In this document: positions 23,401 to 35,400 of the stretch, piece by piece
Position numbering within the stretch: the stretch's first letter is position 1
How the letters are laid out: every line of letters starts with the position of its first letter
Assembly: GCA_963580455.1 (NCBI GenBank)
Contig: OY756968.1
Span: forward strand, 19,313,996-19,377,995
Source of the DNA: Euonymus europaeus
Taxonomy: Eukaryota; Streptophyta; Magnoliopsida; Celastrales; Celastraceae
Reading direction: 5' to 3'
Length of the DNA stretch: 64,000 bases
The notes under the pieces: generated by a model
Database searches by the model: none
Told to the model about the DNA's origin: nothing
What the model saw: only the letters and a program-made list of their open reading frames with translations
Program-made: the position numbers and the translations under genes

Positions 23401-26400
23401 ATGTAGCCCGATTGGATAGTTTCAAAAAAATGATCGAAGCCATAAGGATTCATGGGCCAAATTTGAAACCTCCTAGCTATCATGAGTTGAGAGTACCACT
23501 TCTCAAAAAGGAGGTGTCTTATACTACAAATTTGATGAAGAGTCACAAAGAAGAATGGGCGAAGCATGGATGCTCCATAATGTCGGATGGTTGGACTGAT
23601 AAAAGACAAAGAACAATAATCAACTTTTTGGTAAATTGTTCTTTGGGGACCATGTTTGTAAAGTCTGTTGATGCTTCCGGTTATGTGAAAACTGGAGACA
23701 ACTCAAATAATTTATCTCCAGTTTGATGTGCTGCCAAGAATTTGTGGATACATAAAATAATTAGTGCTGTGCCAAGAAGGCAATAATTAGTGGATACATA
23801 AAATAATTAGTGGCTTAGTGCTGCCAAGAATTAGTGGATACAGCTCTTAAAGACTGTGATCCTCATATACACGATAAGCACAAATGGCAAGCCAAGGTCT
23901 GATGCTATAATTAATCAATGATTTAAAAGAACTAAGTGGTCGTTTGGTTTTTAGAATGGTTTGAGAGGGAATGGGAATGGGAATGGGAATGGGAATGAGA
24001 ATGAGAATGGGAGTGGGAATGATATTTTGATTCTCACGTTTGGTATGTATAAAAACTGGGAATGAGAATGGGAATGAAGTTGTGTTTTGTCCATTATGTC
24101 CCTTCTTTACAATTATGTATAATCAATATATTTTATTGTGCATTTATAATTATATATAATTAACAAATTATAATAACTAAAAAATAAAAATAAAATAAAA
24201 TATATTAATTAATATTAATTTATCAAAATATATAATTAATATTTACAAATTAAAGTTAACAAAATTAAAGTTAATAAATTATATTTCTAACAAATTAAAA
24301 TAAAATAAAATATATTAATTTATATTAATTTATCAAAATATATTAATTAATATTTATTTGAGGACAAAATAGTCATTTTGTCCTCTATTCCACATGGAAT
24401 GATTCATTCCCACATAAAAATGTGGGAATGAAAATTGATGAGAGAGAGATGAGGGAATGGAATGGAGTATTCCATTCCCTCAATTTTTTTTAACACCAAA
24501 TGATGGAATGGAATACCCCATTCCATATTCCACCTCCATTCCACCTCCATTCTCACAACCAAACATCACCTAAAAAATCAAGGATTCCAAAACTGCAAAA
24601 AAAATAAAAATAAATTGCTGCAAAAAATAAACACAAAAGGCATGATAAAATCATAAAACAATATGAATACAGAGAAGAAGTAAAGAACAGAGAAGAAGTG
24701 AAGAACAAAGACAATAACAAGAGAGAGAGATGCGAACGAGAGAGAGAGAGAGAATACCTGGATATCAAAGACAGAGAGAGGAACTGAGCTCCTTGGATGA
24801 TGGCGTCAAGTGCGATGTGCGAAACTAGGGTTGCTGCTAGCCAAAGAAGAATGGGCGATGCGCTGGAAGAGGGTGAAGTGAAGTGTGATGGTGCGGAACA
24901 AGGGCTGGACTGAGTTTGTGAAGGCTAAGCCCAACAAAAAGTCAAGCCCAGGCCCTCGTGAGCTTCGCCTTCGTCTCGCGCTTTGCCAGAAGCGAGCGCT
25001 TGTCTGCGCCTGCAGAATTGAGGCGATGCGAGGAGGAGCGATGCGCGACCCCCGCGCTGCGCTGCGCCTCAGCGCTTCAGTCGCTTTTGACAACTATGCC
25101 TGCAGTAGAGCATTGGAGTCTTGCTGTAAAGGATGGAAAACCACTAGAAAAGGAGTGGAGATCTGAGATACCTATTCCACGCGGAGGACCTCACAGGTCT
25201 GTAGATTGCCTCATATGCTGAAAATTTTCTGATGTTGCTTTTCTGCCATGCTGTTGTTTCTTGATCGTGAAAATTTGATTTACTTTGCTAATTTGAAAAT
25301 AATTATGCCGGAGCTGTTATGATTTTTAGTGTCATTGTGAACCTTGATATTGGCTTATGAGTAAGAATGCATATGTTTTGTGGTTGTTTGTTAACAATAT
25401 ATGTTTAGGTGCTTTTTTCCCTATTATTTTGAACGTTAAAAATTATATTATTAGTAAGAATGCATCTTTTTGTGAGATTTCTTGACAACAATATATGTAG
25501 GAGCTTTTTGCTATTGAGTCTTTATTTAATTGGTTTACTTTTTTTGCTCATTACTTTTATTAAGTGGGATTTCAACTTCTTCAGTTCCTCAGAAATTTGA
25601 TATTCTGTAAGTTGAATAGCTATGAAGTTTCCGCTTGAGTAACTATATATATTGACAATTTCATAACAGAACTAAGTGGCAAAGTTTTGTTAAATACTTA
25701 AATGTTGAATGAAATTCGGTTTAAAGGTATATTTCTTTTCTCATGAACTGCTTTGTAGTGGTGCTGCAGCCAGGAAATATGGTGTGGTTTAGTATTGGGA
25801 TAGGATGATGTGGAGTGGATAAGGATGATGGAGTGTGGGAGGAGTCCGCCTCATTGGACGGATCTGATGAATCAAAATCTTGGCCAAGCTGGAAAGGAAT
25901 TCCTTGAAAAGTCATGGAAATGAAACAGAGAACTATTGGAAAACAAAGAGTGTAGTACTTCACTTAAATACATTATACATACAAAGACCCCCTTTTGTTG
26001 GCTGTTCTGCACCCTAAAACATTCTTTTTGTTATTTGTGCCTTTAGATTGACTGTTCGACTTCTCATTATTTGCTCTTATGTTGGTCTAAATGTCAAAAC
26101 CCTAGAACTTTAACTAACATAGATCCAGTTCTATCTAATTAATGGTTAGTCAAACTGTTTCTCAGAAAACTTTTAATGTCTTTCTTAATATCGGATGTAA
26201 ATGATGTTATCTTCCAGAAAAAATATGGAGGATAATTATGGTTGATTATCTGCAAAATCTTTCTTTTAATGATTCTTTGTTTCAACTTTCAATTAGGTTG
26301 ACTGTTTGAGTTCCTCCTTTTCTTCTTGCAACCTGGTCTTAGTTATTTCCTGATATCATTGAGTTAAATACATTAGGTTTAGTACATTCTTGACTGAGTT

Positions 26401-29400
26401 TGTAGTTGCTGGATGGCTTTTTGATATTGAGTCATTCAAAGGAAATCTAAAATATGAAATTCTGTAATTCTTTGCCCAATTGTTGGTTACTAGTCCAAAA
26501 ATTTGTCAATTCTTGTGTTTTTGTGCTTGAATCGACCACGAAAAAAAAAAAACTCTAAAAGAATGGTGTTCTAGTTTTCCTAGTTTCTTTTTTCTTTTTG
26601 TGTCCTAATACATATGGATGCATATTTAGTTTCTTTCATCTAAATAATCAAACCATATACTCCTTTCTGTCTGGTTTTGAAAATTAATGCTCTATTTGTT
26701 TCAGGGAAAATAAAGTTTTAGGAAAAGTGGAAAACTCATAATTTCCCGGTGTTTGCTTTTACATATTTTATAACACATGTTGAATAACTAACTATTTTCC
26801 CTAGGCAAATTTATGGATTTTCGAAAAGCTTGATTTTTCTTAAAGCAAGCGGAACCTAAGCGTGTAACTATTACAAATGTTCTTACATGCTTTTGAACTG
26901 ATGTTGTGCATTCCCAAACCATGTGGCAGATGTTCTTAATAGTGATTGGCACTTTAAATTGGTATGGGTATGCTTGGATTCAATTAAGTTTCTGCCTTTT
27001 TTTTATTGGCAAACAAAAAGACAAGATTTTATTAAAAAAAGGCACCAAAGGGGTTACCGCCCATTTACAGCAACTACAAGATGCAATGTATATTATTTCT
27101 GGAAGTTTCTGCTCTGTTGTAGGAACATGGTAGAGTTAATTTCATACTGGAAATTTAAGGGTGTTTTGCAAAAAAAAAAATTCCACTTGCAAACTGGTAA
27201 AGGATTTTGCTTAGTTGAAACTTAAGGATGCAGGCTGCTGTTCTTATGTACACTGATTATTACTCTAACATGTTTTTAAGTCTGAAGGGTTCAAAATGAT
27301 TTCTAGTTTATAAATACAACTGTCAGAGCTAAATTTAATCCAGTTTTTCATTATTGTCTTATTGTGACTGTCATTCTTTGCCTGCAATTGAATTTTCCAA
27401 CGCCACTATAATATAACAAATTAGATGTCCACAACATAGATTTACATGTTTTCTTTGTTCTCCTATTTTCACTTTGTGTAGGGCTTGTGTTGTTTATGAT
27501 GATCGACTTTATGTGATTGGTGGTCAAGAAGGTGATTTTATGGCCAAACCTGGATCTCCTATTTTCAAATGCTCTCGCAGGAATGAGGTAAGCTTTCTTT
27601 CTTGTTAAGAGTCATAAACCATGTACTATATGTTCAAAGAAAAAGATACCTTGGAAGGTTTTGAAGAGAATTCTATATCCTTTCTATTAATTGATAGATT
27701 TGTGGTATTCGGAATCGCGTGGTATGCAAGTACCTTGATAATTTTCTATGCACGCACACATACATGTATTAATGGTAAAGATCATAATTTCAGAACTCAA
27801 ATAAAAAAAATAGATTTAAGTGTATCCAGAAGCTCAATTCTCACTTAGATCACTGTGGCCTAAATGCCACAAATAGAGTTTTTAGCAAGCTGTCAATGGC
27901 TTGCTTAAGTCTTCAAAGTGTGTCAGACCTAATAACACCTCAAAATAGACTTGTTCTCTCTTCAATTAAAAACTTGCTCTATCTCCAGCCACACAAAATG
28001 CAATCGTATCATCTGCCAAAAGTAGGTGAGAGTTCATAATTTTTTTACACCCCTAAATTATTCAAAACAGGGACAACAGAAAACAGATATTCTTGGGACG
28101 AGTTTTGAAGAATTTCAAAGCAGATATCTATAATGATTGAAATGGAAGCACATGTTGATTCAACAGCACCAATGATTTTTAAAGCCCTTTGTCTCGCAAA
28201 AATGTGTTAGATAAAATTCGAATTCATTTGACTAGTCCTCTCCATATCTAGCTTGCTTATTTCATTTTTACTTCTTGTGGTCAACCACCTCATTGCCAAC
28301 TGTTAATGTTACAAAAAGATGCGGCTCAATCAAGCGTATGTTCTATATCTTGTTATCTTAGGTATTACATAATTGTATAAACCTATATACAAGTCTAAAC
28401 ACGTAGAATAATATTGAACCAGAGAACAGAGACTAGGTTTTGGAGGTTTTCTCTATTAACTCAAGAGAAACCCTAATTTTCTTATTATATCTAAATGTAC
28501 ATTGATTAGGTAAAATACCAGGATACCCTTGTACAGTTACATATGTACAGTTACATTCCGTACATTCCAATACCCCCGCTCAAGATGGAGCATGAATATC
28601 CATCATGCCCATCTTGCCAAGAATAGAATGAAACGTCTTTGCATCTAGCCCTTTAGTGAAAATATCAGCTAATTGGTCTCTAGATGGCACAAAAGGAATA
28701 CAAAGCTGTCCAGATCGAATCTTTTCTTCAATAAAGCTGCGATTCAGTTCGATGTGTTTAGTTCTGTCATGAAGAACTGGGTTGTTGGCAATGCTTATGG
28801 CAGCCTTGTTGTCACAGTAGAGACGAAGAGGTTGATCAGAAGTAGAACCAAGGTCACACATTAACTTCTGAAGCCATAGAAGTTCCTCCACACCATGGGC
28901 CATAGACCGATACTCGGCCTCAGCACTAGACCGAGCCACAACACCCTGTTTCTTACTCCTCCAAGAAATTAAATTACCACCAATGAAGAAACAATAACCA
29001 GAAGTAGATCGGCGATCAATTGGACAACCAGCCTAGTCCGCATACGTATAGGCTTCAATATTTAGATGACCATTCTTAGAAAACAATAAGCCTTTACCAG
29101 GAGCTGCTTTCAAATAACGAAGAATTCGATAGGCAGCCTCCATATGAGGTTCTTGAGGAGAATGCATAAAGCGACAGACAATACCAACAGCATATGCAAT
29201 ATCAGGACGAGTATAGGATAAATATATCAATTTACCCACAAGCCTTTGATACCGCTCCTTATCAACTTCCTTGCCCACCTGACGGCCAAGACGATGATTA
29301 ACTTCAATAGGAGTATCACTAGGCTTGCAACCCAACATACCTGTCTCCCGTAAGAGATCTAGAACATATTTTCTTTGAGAGATGAAGATCCCTGCATTTG

Positions 29401-32400
29401 ATCTAGCAACTTCAACACCTAAGAAGTATCGAAGAGGCCCCAGGTCTTTAATTTCAAACTCCGTGGCCAAGACTTTCTTGATCTTGAGTTCTTCCACAGG
29501 ATTATTCCCAGTAAGAATAATGTCATCCACATATACAATCAGAATAGTAATTTTCCCATCCACCCATTTGGTGAATAATGTGTGTTCTCTCTCACTCTGA
29601 ATATATCCAGCGAGACATAAAACCTGGCGGAATCTCTCAAACCAAGCCCGGGGCGATTGTTTGAGGCCATAAAGAGCCTTCTTCAATTTACAAACTTTAC
29701 CTGCAGTCTTTACACACTCAAAGCCTGGAGGAATAGCCATATACACCTCTTCACGAAGAAGACCATGAAGAAAAGCATTTTTAACATCCAACTGACTCAG
29801 ATTCCAGCCCAGATTTGCAGCACAAGAAAGAATAACGCGAATAGAATTCATCTTGGCAACAGGAGCAAAAGTTTCAGCATAATCAATGCCTTAAGTCTGA
29901 GTAAAGCCTTTCGCCACTAATCGAGCCTTAAAGCGCTCAATAGAACCATCAGCCTTGTATTTGATGGTATACACCCATTTACAGCCCACCAATTGTTTCC
30001 CTGGAGGAAGAGTAGTCAATTCCCATGTTCCATTTTTCTTTAAAGCTTGCATTTCTTCGGTCATGGCCAGCTTCCATTGATTATCGGCCAAGGCATCCCG
30101 CCAATTCTGTGGAACAGAAGTCATAGAAACAGACGAGACAAAGGCGCGATATGAAGGAGATAATCTAGCATAGGAAACAAAGTTAGAAATAGGGTGCACT
30201 GTACAAAACCTTACACCCTTTCTAAGAGTAATGGGGAGATTAGAGGAATCAGAGACTGAAGGAGAACAGATGTTACCAGTAGCAGGTGTAGTGGTGGAAG
30301 CTGACTCAGGGTGTATCGATTGGCTAGGTAGAGTAAGTAGAGCAGGTGGCAGGATGGAAGGCTTCTTCCGAGAATATTGTAACAAATCATCCTTTTGCAG
30401 TCGCATAGGAGTCTGATATACTGGATGATCATCAATAGAAGGGTCATCATCACTGGCTGGTTTATCCAATTCACTGACAGGAATCGGAGAGGAAAGTGGT
30501 GTACCAGCTATGTGGAAATCAGGCGACAAACTCGAAATGGAGTTAAACGGAGCTGAAGGCTCACCCCTAAGAACCATTTCCGAAGAAAGAGGTGCTGAAA
30601 AGTAGGGCTCCCAGTCACGAAAGGTAACATCCATACAAACAAAAACCTTTCGGGTGGGAGGATGGTAGCATTTATACCCCTTTTGCGTCGCAGAGTAACC
30701 AATGAATATACATTTGATAGACCGAGGCTCCAGCTTCCGCAGATTGGGGCGATGTTCATGGACAAAACACACACAGCCAAAGATCTTGGGAGGAACACGA
30801 TATAGACTTGTGCCTTGAAGCAAATCTAAAGGGGCCTTGAAGGACAAAGTCCGTAAAGGCATCCGGTTAATAAGATAAGCAGCAACAAGAACTGCATCAC
30901 CCCAATAGGACTTAGGAACATTCATGGAGAACATCACGGCACGAGTAACTTCCAAAAGATGCCGGTTCTTTCGTTCAGCAACACCATTTTGCGCTGGAGT
31001 ATACACACAACTTGTTTGATGAACAATTCCATGATCTGTCAGATAGGAACTAAAGCCACCATTCACATATTCACCACCATTGTCACTACGCAAGATCTTG
31101 ACCTTTGCTGAGAATTGTGTAGACACTAGTTTGTGAAACCGCTTAAAACAGACAAACACATCACTTTTAGACTGGAGCAAATACACCCAAGTAGTGCGAC
31201 TATAACAATCAATAAAAGTCACAAACCAACGATAACCATTCAAAGACATAACTTCACTAGGTCCCCAAACATCAGAATGTATAATCATAAAAGGTTCAGT
31301 ACTCTTACTATCCACTGAAGGATAAGAAGTTCGGGTGTGCTTGGCAAACTCACAAGCATCACACACTAGCGTATCAAAAACAACTTGAGAAAATAAAGTT
31401 GGGTACATTCTCTTCAAAACAACAAAAGATGGATGACCCAAACGCTGATGTAGAAGCATAATAGAGGCTGCAGAAGAAGGGGCAGCTGCAGCAACAAGGC
31501 CTAAAGGACCAAACACTGGAGCAGAAACTGATGGTGGCTCAGCCAAATAATACAACCCGTCCCGAACTCTACCATAGCCAATCGTTTTCCCTGTTTTCAG
31601 CTCCTGAAAGACACAATAGGAAGGAAAGAAAGTGACTTTGCAATTCAGATCTTTAGTAATAGTACTAATGGAAATAAGATTACTAGGAAAACTAGGCACA
31701 TGAAGGGTAGAATTTAGCTGAAGAGTAGGAGTACAAATTATAGAACCCTGACCGGAGATGGAAGAAAAAGAGCCATCAGCTATTCGAACCTTATCCCTAC
31801 CTGAAGAAGGGCAATAGGTGACAAATTTGCTAGAGATACCAGTCATATGATCCGAAACCCCATAATCAATAATCCAAGGGCTAGGAGCAGTATGATTGGC
31901 AGAATTACCTGGGTTGTCCAACTGGTAAGTGGCATGGAAGGAAGTTGCGGGAGTGGAAGCACTATCATCACTGGATGAAGTATGCTGAAGCCGGGACATA
32001 AGAGTCTTCAAAGACTGAACCTCGGTAGGAGATAAAGTAGAACTCGGGTAACTGTCCTCAGAACAATCAGCAACATTGGCCCAAGGCCTAGAAGGGCCTG
32101 GACCTGGGCGTCGACCACCTCTTCCACGGGTAGGACGACCATGAAGTTTCCAACAAGATTCTCGAGTGTGCCGGGGACGCCCACAATGATCACAATGTAG
32201 ATGATCTTTGGGATGAGGCACACTAGTGACAGGAAGTGGCAAGAGAGGCTTGGGATCAATAGTCTGAGGATGGACCAGCAATGCAGATCGTTCAACAGAA
32301 GCAGATGAAAGCATAACACCACGACGACTCTCTTCTTGTTGAATGTAAGAGTATGCCTCCCTCAATGAGGGAAACGGAGTTTTTCCCAAGACTTGAACCC

Positions 32401-35400
32401 TGATAGGATCATACTCTTCATTCAAAGCAGCCAATAAATCAAAAACTCGCTCCCTGTCAACCATTTGATGAAACTTGGCGGCATCAGCAGGACACTCAGC
32501 TGTAAAGTCCTGATAAAAATCCAACTCTTGCCACAAACTGTTCATTTCAGTAAAAACCTCAGTGATGGAGAAAGAGCCTTGTTTGAACTGATGAAGCTGT
32601 TTACGAATATTGTATACCTGAGAGTCATTACCAAGCTTAGCATATGTTTGGGCAGCAGCACTCCACACTTTCCATGCCTCATCAAACAACAAGTATCCCT
32701 TAGAAATACTAGGTATCATCGAATAGTTGAGCCATGAGAGAACAAGAGAGTTGGTTGCATCCCATTCATCAAACCCAGGATCAGTGTGGGCTGGTCGCTT
32801 ATGTTGCCCATCGATATAAGAATACAAACGTCTAGCTTTGATAAAAAGTAGACAAGATTTCGACCATGTCAAGTAATTTGTGCCGTCAAGTTTGACAGGA
32901 CTGATCTGTAGAGTTGGGTTATCAAAAGAATGACCAGAAGATGATTTGGAGCTGACACCAGAGGCTTCACCGGTAGTAGTAACAGACATATTGCCAAAAT
33001 CACCACCAGCAGTCACAAATTAAAGTGCCAGAAGTAGAATCACAGACTTACAAGGTCAATTGGAAAATTTTCACACCCCAAAGACTCAAGCTGGAAGCTG
33101 TCACAATAGGCAGACTCAAGCTGGAAGGGGCACAGTGGACCAGAAGACGCGTGCGGAAGAAGAAGCAGCTCGCTCGGGCGCGCGGAAGAACCAGAAACAG
33201 GGGCTGGGCTTGCACGCGGAAGAAAACAGCAGCTCGCGCGGAAGAACCAGAAACAGAGGCTGGGCTTGCACGCGGAAGAAAACAGCAGCTCGCACGCGCG
33301 GAAGAAGGAAGAACCAGAAGCGGCCGTGCTGATCAAGGTGCTTGCGGAAGAACCAGAAGTAGCCGCTGCGGAAGAAGCTGCGGGAGCGGGAGAAGCAGCA
33401 GCTCGCGCGAGACGCGCAGAAGAACCAGGGGCTCGCGCGCTCGGAAGAAGGAAGAACCAAAAGACTCGCGTCAGTCGCGAGGGCTACCCTCTGATACCAT
33501 ATTGAACCAGAGAACAGAGACTAGGTTTTGGAGGTTTTCTCTATTAACTCAAGAGAAACCCTAATTTTCTCATTATATCTAAATGTACATTGATTAGGTA
33601 AAATACCAGGATACCCTTGTACAGTTACATATGTACAGTTACATTCCGTACATTCCAATAAATAAGACTAGAATACCCTTAGGTATTCTAACACTCCCTC
33701 AAATTGGAGCATAGATATCAATCATTCCCAACTTGTTACAAATGTAGGCTACCCGATTCCCTGAAAGGGCTTTAGTAAATATATCAGCTATTTGATCTCC
33801 AGTTTTGATATGTTGCACACAAATCAACCCTTTCTGGATTTTCTCCCGAACGAAGTGACAATCAACTTCAATATGTTTCGTCCGCTCATGGAATACAGGA
33901 TCAGAGGCTATATGGATAGTTGCTTGATTATCAAACCGCAACCGTATAGGAGTTGAGTCCTTTATACCATCTCTCGAAGCAAGTGATGTACCCACATAAG
34001 TTCACAAGTAGAGTAAGTCATAGCTCTATATTCAGATTCTGCACTCGACCGAACTACCAGACTTTGCTTCTTACTCTTCCAAAAGATCAAGTTCCCTCCA
34101 ACAAAGACACAATAACCTGTAGTAGACCGCTGATCTATTGGACAACCCGCCCAATCCGCATTACAAAATCCTTTTATTTTACCGTGACCCTGATCTCCAT
34201 AAATTACACCACGGCCTGGAGCACTCTTAAGATATTTCAGAATGTGAATAATTGCATCCCAATGAGATGTCCTAGTAGATGACATGAATTGACTAACCAC
34301 ACTCACTGGAAAGGCGATGTCAGGATGCGTTACAGTGAGATAATTAAGTTTCCCAACCAAACACCTATACAGTTTAGGATTCGGAAGTAAATTTTCATCC
34401 TCATTTGTGAGTTTCACATTCGGTATCATGGGAGCATCACATGGCTTGGCTGCAGTCAAACCTGTCTCCTGAAGTATATCAAGAACATATTTTCTCTGAG
34501 ACAGAAATATACCTTTCTTACTACGATACATCTCAATCCCCAAGAAGTATCGAAGAGAGCCAATATCCTTTGTCTGAAATTTAGTGTGAAGAAAGGATTT
34601 GAGAGCGGTAATGCCCACACTAACACTCCCAGTAATCACAATATCATCAACATAAACCACTAGAAGAATGCACCCACGTGCTGAGTTGCGATAGAAAATG
34701 GAATGATCATGAGCGCTTCGCCACAATCCAAACTCAAAGACTACCTCGCTGAAACGTCCGAACCAAGCACGAGGGGATTGTTTCAGCCCATACAATGATT
34801 TTCGCAAAAAACACACTTTCTCCGACTCCTCTTGAGCAACAAACCCAGGGGGTTGCTCCATGTATACCTTTTCGGTCAAATCACCATGAACAAAAGCATT
34901 TTCAATATCCAATTGATGCAGTGGCAAATGGTATGTTGCAGCCAAGGAGATAAATAACCGAATGGAAGCAAGTTTAGCAACGGGGGAAAAAGTCTCAGAA
35001 TAATCAACACCATATGTCTAAGCATAACCTTTAGCAACTACCCGAGCTTTGAGGCGAGCCACAGAACCATCCGGATTAACCTTAATTGTGAAAACCCATT
35101 TGCAACCAATAGTATGGTTACCCACCGGAAGGGAAACAAGCCGCCAAGTACTGTTCTCCTCAAGAGCAACCATTTCATCTTGTATAGCCTGCCGCCATCC
35201 AGAATGAGAAAGAACTTCTGAAACAGACTTAGGAACAAACACAGAGTGGAGAGAGGAAACAAGAGACTGGGAGATGAGAGATAAACTGTTATAAGACACA
35301 AAAAAGGAGATAGGATAAGTATAGAAACGTTTACCTTTTCGAAGAGCAATTGGGAGGTCTAGACTGGAAACAAAGGGAGGACTCAGATCCTGAGACGAAG

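Larger units (their letters stand above)
21297..25098. mobile_element. Rearranged hAT transposon B inserted in kelch exon 4
   Basis: 3802 bp flanked by a perfect 8-bp duplication CCTGCAGT (21289-21296, 25099-25106). The left end reads CATAGTAGTTAAAGCGC and the right end, inverted, CATAGTTGTCAAAAGCG. The internal order is abnormal. A reverse-strand transposase C-terminus with the 3' end comes first (21297-21968), then a second internal copy of the 5' terminus (from 21969) with its leader and a forward BED/DUF659 exon, then an inverted copy of the 5' leader ending in the outer right terminus. Large inverted arms result (21969 to about 22795, and about 23722 to 25098), and a MITE sits in the right arm. 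No complete transposase is present. Confidence 0.88.
28412..33660 (-). mobile_element. Ty1/copia retrotransposon 2, nearly intact, nested in an LTR
   Basis: About 5.25 kb. LTRs of about 161 bp (28412-28572 and 33500-33660) differ at one site by eye. The ends read TATTG and CCAAT(A), not the usual TG and CA. A 5-bp AATAA duplication fits if the right LTR ends at 33660; the boundary is ambiguous by one base. The primer site TGGTATCAGAGG follows the right LTR on the minus strand. Gag-pol is one long frame with only two nonsense codons. The insertion is recent. Confidence 0.9.
28301..33693 (-). repeat. 3' LTR of the outer copia, split by copia 2
   Basis: Native pieces are 28301-28411 and 33666-33693. 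The bases AATAA occur on both sides of the inserted copia 2 (28407-28411 and 33661-33665). Confidence 0.85.

Noticed and set aside
26900..27230. Frames of 75 and 100 residues in kelch intron 4
   Set aside because: They overlap in different frames, have no family similarity, and lie between conserved kelch exons.
33025..33564. 179-residue Arg/Glu-rich protein on the plus strand
   Set aside because: It lies over the copia 2 leader and LTR, is antisense to the element, and is explained by CGCGGAAGAA repeats.
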